Shown here piece after piece: positions 36,200 to 49,959 of a stretch of DNA of 64,000 nt. A program made the translations under genes and the position numbers. Position 1 is the stretch's first letter; every line of letters starts with the position of its first letter. The notes beneath the pieces are model-generated. The model did not search any database. It was given only the letters and a program-made list of their open reading frames with translations, and had not been told where the DNA came from. The DNA lies in contig JAXDDX010000001.1 in assembly GCA_034670405.1 (NCBI GenBank), positions 519,501 through 583,500 of the forward strand, read 5' to 3'. The stretch is from Hoplostethus atlanticus (Eukaryota; Chordata; Actinopteri; Trachichthyiformes; Trachichthyidae).

Positions 36200-36600
36200 T
36201 CCAGTTCTGACAGATCTGGCTTTTTGGGCCAGGCATGAGAATGGGATTTGGTTTATTAAAGATCTGTATTTGTTTGGGGTATTTGCATCCTTTGAAATAC
36301 AAACTGCCCTGTGTTCACTTCTTCTGCTATTCAGTTAGGAGGTTTTTAGAGCTCCTGCTTCATCTGCTGATGCTTTGTTATCTCTTGACACATATCAAAA
36401 GGGAACCCTCCCTTGGATATACAATACCATCGGATTCTCACTCAATTTATATTCTGAGAGCTCAGCGGGAACAAGATTTGGGATGCAATCACAACAAATA
36501 GATGCCTCATCTTCATGCAGTAGATATAGGCTTCAACAATTTAAGACTTTGCCTTTGCATCTTGTCCATGTTGATTTGATTTAGAAGATTGTGAACCATC
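36200..36600 (+). mobile_element. L1/Tx1-type LINE, ORF2 C-terminal fragment
   Basis: Plus-strand pieces in shifting frames read ENGIWFIKDLYLFGVFASFE, LDTYQKGTLPWIYNTIG, LRAQREQDLG and SSSCSRYRLQQFKTLPLH. Their order and spacing fit the region after the reverse transcriptase in fish L1/Tx1 ORF2 proteins (family pattern: GIWFIKDLY..GVFASFEQL, KG.IS.IYN.I, W..DLG, SSSI..R..LIQFKVVHR). Several frameshifts separate the pieces. RT and endonuclease are absent. Flanking duplications were not identified. Confidence 0.65.
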
Positions 36601-38994
36601 GTTTCCTTGAAAGGGACCAGGCAATTTTCACCTTTTAATTTTAGACCAGTCATAGTCTGCAAGAGGTCCGGGGAGCACTGAAGCTTGCAAAATACAAATT
36701 AATCCAGAACCACTTACTGCCATATTCAGTGTAAAACTCAACCTGTTTGGTCAGCAAATAAGTATAATGTTGTGGCCCTTTCTATGCTATTACCTCGCTG
36801 GCTGGAAGGTCATTTTTCCCCTAAATCTAGAGAAGATCAAAATGTTTAGCAATAAAATCTGAGGAATCAGGAAAGTGTGGATACTATTTATGTCATATTT
36901 CACCAATCTTATAACAAACTATAATGACGGTTGGTCATTGGTCCTAATACAAGAAAGTGTGGAATGTGGCTATATATATATATGGTACTCCTGACACTAA
37001 ATCCACAAAATAATATACATTAACTATAACCTTGTGTTGGTATATTCTCTTAGCAACTGTAGCCTGTTTATGGGAGAGGGAGGAGGAGCCTACTGATTGG
37101 GGGAGGGACAAGGCTCTGACTGATCTGATAAAGAGCACCTCTTGAAACATCAGCTGTCTGGGCGTTCATATCTTTGTACACCTTGGGGGCAGTGTTCAGC
37201 GTGTAGATATTTATTCCATATTTTGTATTCTGTCCGCCTGCCACTAAAGAACAGGGTCCATTTTTCTATTATTTCTGGCCAAAGCACTTGAATGTGCGAC
37301 ACACATCTAAAGTAGCAGCTTACTGGTAGCTCTTGGAGGCAGCGATAGTAATTGACATGTTTTCTATCCTTTTCAGTTTCACTCCCTCTTCATAACCTCA
37401 TCATGCACTTTTACTTTTTACTTTTACTGAGTTGCAGCGCTACAGTAAAATACCGACTCTAACATCAGGCTGTCTGTCTAATTGTGTTTACAACACCTCA
37501 AGGTATGCAATTCAATTCATCTCGCCCTGTTTACTGGATTCCATTCAGCTTTAAACTCCTTGTCACCCTGAAGCCATTACCCATCCACATTGATTGTTTG
37601 TGATATGATGTAATTACATTGATCATTACTTGTACTGCATTTCATCAGCTGACATGCAACCAGTTCTTGCTTCAAATTGACTAAAAACTCTTCGCTTCAT
37701 TTGTCAAATGATCCTCTTCAGGATTTATTTGGCAGCAGTGCCTCTGTGAAAGACGAGACAGGAGTATTTGAGAGTTTGTTTTTTTGTCAACCAGGTTTGA
37801 CTGACATGTTCTCACCTTCCTTAACCCAAACTAAGAGAGTCCATGCTCAGAGCTTGATTCACCGATTGTAAGCCAGGTGTGAAAAAATGCCCTAAATTAA
37901 AGTCTTAAATCGACATGAAAGCAGTTCATGTAGAAATCCAATTTTTAGTTTTCACCCAGATTTCACCATTTATTTTACATTTCATGCCTAGTAAATAAAA
38001 TAAAACAGACCCAGCATGCCTGAAATTAGATATGACGCATTCTTGTCTACTTCATCATAGTTAGGAAGTGCATTAGCTGAACACTGTTTGTCAGTGATGT
38101 TATTTACCAATTTGCACCTCTTTTGGAACAAGTCACTCATAATCGAGTTACAGCCAAAGGCATGGGTAATTTGTTATTACTCAGTACTGAAATGCTTGTG
38201 ATGGTAATGCTTTTCTCTCGAGTGGGTGCAAAACTTATTTATTTATTTAATCATCACAGCTGTTTTCACTATGCCAATGAGATAAAAGTGATGATGCAAA
38301 AGTGAATGTTAAATGGGTGAGTCACTGTTGGAAAGTGCAATGACCTGTGATTATGATTTTAGTTTAGTTAACTGGCAGTTTAGATACATTTTTAGTGGCT
38401 GTGATTGTGGATGAACAGAAAGACAGATTTGTTGTCTATAGTTACAGTCATTTTATGTACATAGTCAAGTCTCAATCGCAGGATGTAATCGCGTACGTTC
38501 CAGTTGTTGTTTCTAAAACATCAAATTGTTTCTTAGACTTCAGTTTGAGTGATACAAAGGGACAGTGCTAGTTCTCACATTCTGGCCTGTTGCAGTGTGT
38601 ATGTCACTAGCAACTGTTGGGGAATCAGTGGCACTTGGTTTGCATGACCTGGCATGCCTTCTCAAGAGTTTACTGTCTGCCCGCAGATCAGGACCTGACA
38701 TTTAAAGCCTGACAGCCCCTTACTGGGTGGACATGTCTGCTGCACTTGGCACTGTCTTTCTTCTCCGCAAACATCCTCCTGACGATGTCATCATCAGTCC
38801 ATCATTTCGATCTATGCCAACATAATTGCAGTTCAGCCTTGGGTTGATAAAGAACGCACCCTTCCCCTCAGTTGAACATGAGAACCCCACAACAGACAGA
38901 CAGCTACAGTAATGGTCTCAACATGGGGACGCAGAGCGAGCTGCATACCGTGGCCTTTTCGTATGGTGACTTGTTCTCACACTGTCGGCCCAGA
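36601..38994. other. No recognisable gene; (TA)n at 36,971-36,983
   Basis: AT-rich. 36,600-36,860 may continue the LINE fragment but no coding signal could be followed. The rest is unique-looking. Confidence 0.35.
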
Positions 38995-39198
38995 TAACTT
39001 CATTGTCATTGTCATTCAGAACTGCTTCTTCCTAAAAGGTTTTGTGAGTTTTTCCTTGTCCTCTGTGAGGGTCCAAGGCTGGGGGATGTCGTGTACTAAC
39101 CATTTATTGTTTCACATGTTGGGCACTGTGAAGCCCTTAGAGACTGTAACGGTGATTAAGGGCTATACAAATAACATGTGATTTGATTTGATTTGATA
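38995..39198 (+). repeat. L2-type LINE/SINE 3' tail with (TTTGA)n end
   Basis: GAGTTTTTCCTTGTCCTCTG, AGGGTCCAAGGCTGGGGGAT and GTCGTGT lead to GAAGCCCTTAGAGACTGTAA, CGGTGATTAAGGGCTATACA, AATAA and (TTTGA)n at 39,180-39,198. This is the well-known 3' end of L2-clade LINEs and dependent SINEs in fish. No coding part is attached, so it is a 5'-truncated copy. Confidence 0.8.
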
Positions 39199-42100
39199 TT
39201 TACTATAAGGCGTCAAGGGAGAGGGGAGAAGTCCCGTGAGAGAAAGAAAAGCTCTGCTACTGCAAGAGTAATAAACCTCTCAAATGGTTATACATTCACA
39301 TGTTTAAAGCTGATATATTAAGAGTACTAAGCTGCTTTTGGCATCCAAATTTATGTTGCATCCTCATTAGATAGCTTTCAGGGGTAACTAACTCCCATGG
39401 CGGTTATAAAGATGAGCAAGAAGAACATTTTTAATTCAGCCTTGATGTGATGTATTACTTGATGTGCGTAGTATATGAAAGAGAGGTTGTATCTTCAAAG
39501 AGGTTTCCAAAGAAGTAAGGCTCCGGCCTATTGGCTCATGTGTATGTACAGTATGTGCGCTTATACACTCTTCTGTCACACAGATTACAACCAACGCTAC
39601 AGGTACTTCCACGACTCCGGAGGTGCCGCTTGGCTCTCTGGCTAGGCTTAATCTGATTTAGCTCCGCCTGCCCCTGAAGTTTGATGAGTCTGCCGCCGCT
39701 GCCTGCCGAGAACATGTTTCACACGGAGCAAGAGACAAGCTGAGAGAGAGACACTGACACGACACCATCTGCACATGCAGGTGGCAATCCCCGTGCTGTC
39801 CCCGTCCTGTCCTGGCCCGCAATCAGGGCCTTCGCCACCCTGTTGCTTGATTCAAATCAGTTGTGGTTTGTAAGGAAGGCCCCATGTAGGCAGTGAGTCG
39901 GCCAAATCTGAACGCAGGTGGAGGTGAAGAAGCAGAGAGAAGGCAAGTAATTGCTGAGGATGTGTATTTGTAATGTAATGTGTAGTATAGTTTACTGTCC
40001 ATTGCATATCTTGCACTGTCGTAACTTGGTACCGTATGAGGGTTGCTGAAGTGCTTTTACCATACAACAGTGTGTAGTGTGAAACTGTAAGTTGTTTGTG
40101 ACTCAGGAAAACAACAACGTATCAAGATCTAGAAAGTTGGTGAGAGTTACTACCCATCATGGATAAGAACACCTGCGGTCACATTTCGTCTAAAAAAACA
40201 TCCATCTGTTAGGTACAGTTGGTGACACTTAAAAGCCATATTGTACAACAATATATTTGAACAGATTTACTCTGTCTCCTGTGTGCAATAGCAGACAGCC
40301 ATGTTGGGGATAAGTGTACGGAGTTGTCAGATCTGAGAACTAATTCAACTTTGGAAAATGATACTACCTGGACAGAAAGCTCCGGGTCTTTCAGTAGGTA
40401 ACAAACATAACAAACACAACATATGAAACCCAAGCGGGACACCATCTGAGAGGCTACACGTGTGACTGGCATGCATTACACGGATCCGGGACGCTACCCC
40501 AGGAGATGTGGTTCAAATGGCCTCAGTGAGCAAGTTCTGCACGACTGCTCAGCACAACAAAGCCAGAGTGCATGAAAGTGGTGTGAGACGGGGAACTTAA
40601 TATCTTTCGCTCTGGCGAGCTGCTTTAATAGAAACTGTCCATCCCAACAGGAATACGAGACGGAAAACAACAAAACATGTTTTGTGGTCTAATTTAATCA
40701 TTGTGACATTTTGTTTGTCTGTTTACATTTAAAAATACATGTGAACTGACCTGGGACTCGTGTGTGCTTTGTTAGGGGCATGCAGAGGTCACCAAGACAA
40801 GTCATCATACAAGGGTGAATTGACCGTGTTGCCTCGGTAGAATCAAATTTCCAGATTAGCAGAAATTGCTTTGCTAATGGGTGAGCCTGCAACGCTGCTG
40901 TTTGGGGTTGTAATAAAAATATGAACTGCAAAATTTTGTAATGTGCAATACGATTTCATGTTATGGGGAGCACATTGTGAAATAGCTGGTTCTTTCCTTT
41001 AACCTAAGTCAGTCATGCCGACCTTCATTGCAACAAATGAAACATTAGGTTGGATAACAAATAAACAGGAGTGGCATCACAACACAACAGCAAGACCGGC
41101 TCAGTCACCCCTGTTTTGTCTGTTTCACTGAGTGGAGGAGATCAAAGAGATGGCTCGCATTCAGTTTTTGTCTCGTGTTGAAGAAGCCGGGATAGGGCAT
41201 TAACTCAGTTTGTTCTGCTATGTTTCATATAAACACCAGGTTCAATGTTCCCAAAGAGTTGCATGGCATCCATACACGATATGAGTATCTGGATTATCGG
41301 ATTATGTGGCTTCACTTGAAGGAAGAACATCAACAGACCTGATGTTCAAAAGTCAATAGGACCTCCTTTGACATTTATCACTTTTCTTTCTACCCCATCT
41401 GCCACAGGGAGAGACAATAATTAACCACGACCGAAGAAAATAAAGTGTGCAAAGGATTTCCGTATTAGAGCGGCAGAATTTAATAAACACTCAACAAGAA
41501 TTAAAGCAGCAAATTTAACAAGCTCTCTGAGAGCTTTGGAAGAGAATGTCAGGTGGGATCATCTCACTATGATCAATACTTTGCATTTGCCTTTCGAGTG
41601 TCAGTTTTAATGATGCTCACACACGGCAAATTCTTCCTGTTTGTAAGCTTTAGAAATATAGAACAAAGACTTTACCTCAAAGACTTGGGCTCCTTCAAAT
41701 TTTGTTTTGTCAGGTACTGGTTAGTGATGGAAGACGGGAGATGATTTTTTTATGTTTCTCAAGAAATAAAATTAAGGAATATTCAAGTAGGAAGGACAGG
41801 ACTCCACATTTAACAAATCTATTGAGGAGAGTGAAAAGGAAAGAGGTGGGAGAGGACTGAGGTGAACTTGAGTGAACTACAGTTCTGGGTCAGCCATTTT
41901 GTAGCACCCTGGATAGCGACGGCAGATGCCATTCTCTCCAGATGGGGCAATGCCACTTCTTCTTCTTCGGGGGGGTTAAATACAGTCATACCAATATGTA
42001 TAACGTAATATAAGAAATGTATTGAAAAATATCAAATGGCCTTCATTTCAATTACATCATCAAAATGAGTCACAGCTCAACTCAAGTCAACTCAACTACT

Positions 42101-42840
42101 TTTGCAGTACAAAAGTTTTCTATCAAAAAGTTCTCCCTGAGGATCTGGTACAGTGCCACTGAACCTTTGCAGTTCAGTGACACAACACAGAGCCATAATG
42201 CATTCACTGAATATTATTATTATTATTTTTTTTAAACTTTTTTTCAAAATACAAGCTAGGTATTGCGGTGCACCAGCTGCCCTCTACTGACCGACCTGCA
42301 CTGCCCCTGGAGCAGGTAAGGCTTTATAGCCTTCAGCAGGGATGGACACATTGTGATGGTAGGGACAGTTTCAGCCTGTCCTCACTAAAATCAATGCTGT
42401 CACCCTTTAGATGGGGTAGCAACATAGAGGTGTGATCTGGTGCTAATGTGGGGAATATTCTGATATCAGACTTAGAGTGACCTCTATTGACATTGTAAAA
42501 ACATGCCACACTAAAACTTCTGCCTCTTTAATGTAATGTAGAAACCAAAGAGCACAAATTGACCTGTCTCCACACAGAGTGGTGCAAATCGTCATGCTCG
42601 GGCCAAGGATTTTCTAATCCTCTCAGCGTCTAAACTTGCTTTCCATTGTCTTGCTCTGGGGGTAACAGCCACTCTGATTTAACTCCATATTGATCCAATC
42701 TCTTTTCCTGGTGGTTCCAAGTATTCCAATGGGCTGTCATGCTGTCCTGTTTTGAAACTGGACAGTTAAGGTTAGTGCAGAGGTACTGTCTGTACCACTA
42801 CTTACAAAGGGATGCTAGTGTGGCTAGGCACTGGAAAAAC
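39199..42840. other. No recognisable gene
   Basis: About 3.6 kb of unique-looking DNA. Open frames at 39852-40067, 40209-40472 and 41553-41744 carry no known motif. Confidence 0.4.
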
Positions 42841-45800
42841 TTGGATGGTGATGTTGTGACGAAGAGGGGGTCATAGGGCAGAGGTATAATGCAAAAGAAT
42901 GGTGGTTTATTAACCAAAAGTAATAAAAAAAAACTATAAAAAACCCATAAGACTCAGCAAATTAGATTGACTTAATTCACAACAAGCTTTTACCCTCTCT
43001 CTTACTAAAGTTAGAATGACCAGCTTTTATACTTTCCTCAGCCCTACCTAGATTGGACTAAACCATTACACCGTAAGTGTAGGGTAGGCTGTGCAGTACG
43101 ACGTATTTGCTATTGTATTATATGCTGATCATTGACAAAATAAAGCATAATTCACATATGCAGCCATGTGCATTTCCTTTCATTGTAGACAGCACCATGA
43201 GCAGGTAAGCCACAGCTCTGATATTGTTGGGGAAACTAGGGTCCGGTGAAACGGTAGGGGAAGCAGATTCACATTTAGTCCAATGCATTAGACATTTTCT
43301 TCTTGAAGAAAATGTGCAAAAAGTACTGAAGATGAGAGTGAGGGAGAGTAACTGCCACACACAAATGCTGAGGGGTTGCTATGACTCAATTTGATTCAGT
43401 TTCAGTATTTTAATGTGACAGATGCCTGGGTCTATCACACACAGACAGCCCAATGTTTAGTATGGCTGGATACAGGGAGACAGGTTGCAGTGTCAAATGG
43501 GCCTCAGAGGGACAGCAGGACATGACCTGTGTAATTCTGTGGCTGCACTTTCAAGTGGCTTGATATCAGACCTTACAGCAAATATTACATTACAACACAT
43601 GACAGGATTGTATGCATTTGGGATTCATACTGTCACTGGGCCTTGAAAGTGCTATTTCTCTTTGGTAGACCATTTTTACTTTCCCACACGCACACATGGA
43701 AGTTCAGTATAGGTCAACCTCCAACTCACGCTTCCGTGGGGCTCTTTTATCACCACTGGCATTGAGGATATTTCCCCTGCTCTCAATATTGATATGTGTA
43801 AAAAGCGAAAATTATATATTGACTAAATATAATCTAGGCCACAGAATGAAATTATATTCACTGGATCTACTTTTGGTATCGATTATGAGTCCCCAGAATG
43901 GCCAAATTTGCTAGGAACATTCATGAACTCGTATAAAGGTATGTGCACAACAAATGAAGGTCTACCAAAATGCGGTATTATTTTAATGACTTTCCAGTCA
44001 ACCTGGTAGCTTTTTGTGAGCTTTTTTTTTTTCCTCAGTACTGTCAGACAGAATGTGTTCCTAGAAAGGGAACACAGTTGGGGAGCCTAGAGAAAATGCA
44101 GTAACACCAAGCTGCTGTATGCTACAAAACAGAATGATGTATGGGTGGCAGCCCGTAAATGAGGCTCTGGTAAATGCTAAGAAAAAGACCATGAGACCAA
44201 AGTGAATAAAGATGGTAGCGGAATATGTGGGTCATCCAGCCAGCAGTGAGACGTCCCTCAGGTACGTGCCCTGATAGAAGACTTTGAAGAACTTTAAAAA
44301 TGGATGTCGCAATGAAGACAGAAGATTCGGCTCATACAGAATATGGAAGGATCTATTTCTAATACTTCAGAAGGAATTAAGATGGTAGCAGGGAGGTCCT
44401 GGCCCGGATTTATCGTTTGTTAGAAAAGTAGTGCTGATCCAGGATTATTGGCCAGGTCCCCTGAACACCTCATTCAGTGATTCAAAAGGCAAAGCTGATT
44501 CTGGATTAGATCACTTAACCAGCTTTGGAGTCAGTGAAAATGTAATTGCCAATTATTGGGTAAAAAAAACACAAGAAAGTTTAAATAGCCGGTCTACCAG
44601 GATGTCATGCCACCCGAGCGCTGATTAGACTTGATTCAATTCAGGAGCATCTGGGTCCTTGTAGTTTTTGTGAGAGGTGAAGGCTTTATGCAAGGAAGAA
44701 GCCATTGCAGCATTTGCAGGGAGCATCAGTAACTTCTTGTGATTACAAGAGATGATGCAGATAACGCTAAAAACCATTAAAGGAGCATTTAAGTAATCTG
44801 ACCTTTATCAACCCCTATTGGTGACCAGTAGGATTTGCAACAACATCAACAAAACTTCTACAAGTCTCCCTCCCCTTGAGGATGGTGGCCTGTAATTGAC
44901 ACAACCAATAAAGTCACATAAAGTCACAAGTAAAGTAACTAATTACAGCAGAGATCCAACAGAAATATGAAGAGTTAGTATATCACAATGCAAAGTACTG
45001 TAAGAGCAATTTGATTTTCCGTCTTGAGAACGAGGCTCTTTGGGTTTTGTAGTGTTTTGAAATGGGTGGGGAGTTTTTGTTCCACAACACAGTATGGGCT
45101 GGAATTGAGAAATCTCAGCACCGGGCCAAGTAATTGTTGAGTCATTGGTATTGATCAACAACCCTCTCAACCCCTGCAAATATATTATGGTCATTTTGTG
45201 CTACTGAGCCCTTTTGTATTTTAGGAATAACCAATTTGTATGAGCGACATGTTCAGTGAAACTTGTTTCTTAAGATGATTATTTTTACTGATAGCACATA
45301 GAAAAATAAAGGCAGATTCTATCCAGATAATTTGGATTCTGGATGCAACAACATCTCCAGAGATGTGGCAGCTTGTGAGAGGTACAGCTTGTCACACGGT
45401 TGAACAAAAAGCCAGATTCAGAATTCAGGGCTTGTTCACTGAGACTGATAAGGTTTTTGGCTCTGTGACAAAATCCTAATGGGAAGTCATGCCTGTCAAC
45501 TTGCAGATGGTGAATGTGTTACATCTGTCCCTTTTCCATATTAACTACTAGCGTTAACAGCTCTGGCCTGGGTATAGAACAGAGGAGTTGCTCCTACAGC
45601 TAGGACTTAGGTCAATTCAGTTTCTAATATTTTAATAAAAGAATGAGAAAATGGCAATTTTTGTCATGTTGAATATTTACATTTCTGATAAATAACTCTT
45701 CTCTTACACTCACACGTACCGGAAAACGTGCTTATAAACAGTAACGTCTTATAAACAGTCTATTAAACAGCCCAGGATTTCTTGACAGGCAAAATGCTAA

Positions 45801-47989
45801 AAATTAGCTGCATTTGAGTCCCACCAGTGGAAATTAATATAATTGCCTAACTCAAGATTGTTATGAGATATAAAGGCACAAGAAAAAAAAAAGCCCCTAT
45901 TTTATATTAATCATCATGTAATGTTGTAATGTTAACTAGCCTGCTTCTTAAACTACCCCCTCTTTCTTAGAAGTAACCTGTAATCAACCATTCCCATCAG
46001 GGTCTCAGTACATTACTGGGCCTCCCATGAGGATACAATCATTAATGGCTGGGGTTTAATTAATCAAGGTGTTGGTGCCATAGGGGACCTTGAGTGCCCT
46101 TCATGATCATGACTTTTTTTTTCTATTTGAGAAGTTGTTGCCATGAACTTTGTTTTTTTATAAGGACTTTACAGAAATACAGATAGTATATTTTATTCTA
46201 CAGAGCTCTCTCCCAGATGAAGGATACATGTACACCAGAACAATAAGCATGGTCCACTTTTGACGACTCCCAGAATCTGTCTACTGGCATGAAACATGTT
46301 TTTGAATTTCTTGATTTTCATATTACCATATTTTCACAATATATTTAGAAGTCAGTTGACAGTATTACTCTAAAGAGATTGTACCTCTTAGAAGAGATAC
46401 ATTTAACAGCTATTTCTTATATAGCAACAAATGATAGCTTCCAATGCTCTCTGCGTGTTAAGACTACATTTATTTATATTCTTTATTAGAATTTAATTAA
46501 AGCTTGGATCACTTGAGTAAGGGGTTCTTGTGGTAGTTTAGAAGGTCAGATATTAAAACCTAAAATAAAATGAATGCCACAGTTTTTCTGACGTGGCGCT
46601 ATATGAGACAAGCCCCCACAGAGAACAGAGATCAGAGGCGGCTGACCAACTGCAGCATTCCATCTGGTCCCTGCAGAACTTTTGAACCCTTTTCAAAAGA
46701 GGGTCCACTTCTTACAGCTCTTCCTCTCTTGTCTTCCTTTTTTCTTCCCTCCTTCCCTGGAGGCAAGCTTAAATGTCATGGACGGGACAGGAAGATGAGG
46801 TCTGTGTTAGGGTCACTGTCGTCGCCTCAAGGCCATGTAGTGATAACTTTGCTGAAGAAATGAGAGCTGAGAGGGAGTGAACTTGAAGACTGTGGCTGGA
46901 GATAGTCAAACAAGTGCCCGAGGAAGGGTTTGAAGGCCACAAGAATGTCAAAACATTAGTGGCACAGGATAGGGTTTAATAGACAGGAGACAAGAAAGTG
47001 GGTAAGGGGGAGGGGAATCCATGTGCCTTCCGTTCATTCAATATCAGCTTTTTTTATTCTTAAAGTAAAGAATAAGTAAATGGATAAAATCAGTTTGATT
47101 TCTTGACCTTTTCCTTATTTTTACTTTCCCCTTTTGCTCCCTAAACATCAAAACAGCATATAATAATAACAACATATATTTAAACAATAATACATTTTAT
47201 ATATAATGAATTTTATGACAAGTGTCAAGCCAGCCAGAATAAAAACAGGAGATCTGGTCAACACTTTCAAAATAAAAACCTATAGATTCCTTTCTGGAGG
47301 AATCTATAGATACAATCATTGTTTATTGCAAACTGTTTTTATTACAGTGTATATTGACTGCCATAACAGTGGCCATATTTTTCAACCCATTGAGAAAAAA
47401 CAGTCAAACTATTTAGTCAGACTATTTAGAGCTACTTCCTTTTATTGAGAACTCCCATTTATTTAACTTGTATTTATCAGTTTATTATTCAAAATCTGTT
47501 TTGATCTAATATTTCATTTTTCTGGTCAGGTGAGTAATTGTTTCATTGAGTGTGAAATGTGTCGGTTAGAAAACAAGTTATTTGATTGGTTAAAATTGCA
47601 CTAATATCTTATTGTACAAGACGCTAGAAGCTTCAACCACCGGTGGCAGGAGAATTATTGCGTATTGCTTGGAGTAGTGTTGAAGAATTCAAAGTGCCTG
47701 TCAGCCATCTTTGATTTCATTACATTGGAGATTTAGGGTATACCGGTCTTTAACAAAGTCTAATGGTTTATTTGTGCATAGGAGATGTAATGTGTGCCAC
47801 CGTGGTGAAAGTAGAAAGTAGGTGTATCTATAGTATCTATATTACTCCGCTGTACGCTATGAATAATATCAAGACATCTGCAAATTCTATATTGTAACAA
47901 GGAATGATGGAGGGTCTCTAATAACAACTTCTGCTGGGTAACCAAACTGTAGCAGTGGCTGGCTGAGGATGATCAGTTTATACATCGTT
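42841..47989. other. No recognisable gene; small hairpin at 47,281-47,311
   Basis: About 5.1 kb. A CTATAGATTCC / GGAATCTATAG inverted repeat with an 8-base loop lies at about 47,281-47,311. 44,000-44,400 is less AT-rich but without coding signal. No SINE or LINE core was recognised. Confidence 0.4.
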
Positions 47990-48345
47990 CACACCGTAGA
48001 ACGACGCAGGGTTAATCCCGTGTCAGGTGTTGGTGTGAATGGGTCAACGAGGGTTATCGCACCGGGGTCCGCGACCCTGCTGGGAATAACCCGTGTCAGA
48101 TGCGGCTCAGCTGCAGTGTGAACAGGGCGACCTGGTTACACAACTGACGGGAACCTCATTGGTTACAATCACAGGTGCATTATATGCAAGCCAGTTCACA
48201 ACAAGGGCCGTTTCAACAACGAACGAATAACAACGGAGAATTGGAAAGATTCCGAAATCAGAGAGCTTCTGTCCATTCGTGGGGAAGAAGAAATAAAGCG
48301 ACAAATTACCAGGACGGTAAAAGATTCAATTATCTGTATTATCTG
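47990..48345 (+). mobile_element. Harbinger-type element remnant with Myb/SANT-like gene start
   Basis: The left part repeats GGGTTAAT, GTGTGAA and TGTGAACAGG words like the 13.3-kb MITE. From 48,236 the plus strand reads ENWKDSEIRELLSIRGEEE and IKRQITRTVKDS before a stop (TGA near 48,344). This matches the start of the trihelix/Myb-SANT-like DNA-binding protein that PIF/Harbinger elements encode beside their transposase (family pattern W.D.E.R.LL.IRGEE.I.RQI.GT.KD). That partner binds DNA and helps bring the transposase to the ends. Only the first helix region remains, and the transposase gene is absent. Element ends are not resolved. Confidence 0.6.
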
Positions 48346-49949
48346 ACAGCTGTATTATTGATTGCCCCCCCACCCACCTGGGTCACCACCACCTTGCCTA
48401 ATGTTTTTTCTGTGGGAACCACTGAGGCTATAGCCTATAATATAAGTTATGTTGACAATGTTTGAAATTTAAAATCTGCTATCTCCAAAAGGCTATGAAA
48501 ATAGCCCTCCATATCCTGGTGTCAAGTCAGGCACAATGTGCCTCCATTGAAATGCATTGTGCTTGTCATCTATGTTTGCCATGCCAAAGCTCAGTAAGGA
48601 AGGATGTTGACTATTTTATAAAAGTCAATTTTTAACACTGGGAGAGTCAGTCCATTGGGGTAGGCTAAAGGTGGGCCGGCCACCTGTCACTTGACAGGTA
48701 CCTGAGAGGCACCTTGATCTTTTGGCGCCGCTCTAAGGAAAGGCACAGCCATGTCTGGAAATGAGTTCATGGATGGGGTAACCTTTAATAGGCATATTCA
48801 GTCATAATGCAGCTAACTTTGACTAAGCCTGCGATTTTGCAGGTTTGAGCTTAAAGAACTGTTAGACTAAGCTTGCTTCAAGGAACAGAAAATCCTGGGT
48901 TTATGTCAAATTGTCAACAAGCTTATCAAGCTAACTCAGTTATCCATGTATGAAGAACAGGGCCCAGACTTTCAAATACAATAGCTATTGGATAGCAAAA
49001 TACAATATTGAAAAAAGGGGAAACAAAGTAAGTAAGATATATTCAAGAAAAATAAAAGGACTGATGAGATCAATTTAAGCATCTATCAGTTCAAGTGTAG
49101 AAAAAATATAGGAAGTACAAAACTGCTTGCAAGCAGCAATAGGACAAAATATATGGTCCCTTTTTAAATTTACAAAATCATTCTGTGAGCCATGTGCTCA
49201 TTGTTGAAGTGCTCTTAGTTCGTTGTCAGCATTCAGAGCAGAGCAGTGGCTTGCAGCATGACCCGCAAGCATCTACCACACAAAGTTCGAAGTGTGGTGG
49301 TTCTGTTCTTGCCTTTTCCAAACTTAGAATAAAATGTTTGTATGAGAGAATTCTCTGGCCTTTCATTTATATCAGTCATATTGATAATAACCTTATTATG
49401 ACATCAGACATTTTGATGGCTGGGTGAGGTTGTGTCTGGGACATTATAAAGCTGCTCTTACAATGGCACCACTTTAAAAAAAAATCAACATAATTATGGG
49501 CCATTAGCCCCACTTTCATTGTGGGGAAAAACAACATAAATGGACATAAAATGGCATCTAATACGCCTGCATTTTGCGCAGTGTGCTTTTGACGTGCTCT
49601 GAGCAGGCAGGCGACGCAAGTACAAAACCCTGCAGCCCTTGACACAAAGATTGCTCTGCACTGCTTGATCATTACTGACACCCTACCACTCTTCTCCCAC
49701 TTAGGCGCAGTCAAGTTCATGGCGGTCCACAAAAATAGGCCGCAGGTGAGAAAAGAACCTGTGTGCGTCCAAGGAAACTGCCACTTCGGCGCAAAGTCCC
49801 ACCATCCATCATGTGAAAATGGAGCCCTATGAGTTGTGGAGAGAAAAACGGACTGTTTGTACATACGCACCTAAAAGCAGTTTGCTGCATATGTGCAAAC
49901 AACAGTCTCTTGGAGGTGGTTGGGTGGGTGCTGGAAAAAGGTGGCTTGT
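48346..49949. other. No recognisable gene; longest open frame of the window on the minus strand
   Basis: A 164-codon minus-strand frame (49,376-49,870) is Cys/Phe-rich with no recognised domain. Roughly one frame of this length is expected by chance in 64 kb. It is overlapped by other open frames and is not called as a gene. Confidence 0.35.
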
Positions 49950-49959
49950 CCCCTTCAGG

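Noticed and set aside
36235-36501. 88-codon frame, possible membrane protein
   Set aside because: It is one of several shifted frames across an L1/Tx1-type ORF2 fragment; the recognisable residues belong to the LINE.
42850-43010. TGTGACGAAG... with GGTTTATTAACC, possible LTR end in reverse
   Set aside because: No matching opposite end or target duplication was found, so there is no support beyond a vague resemblance.
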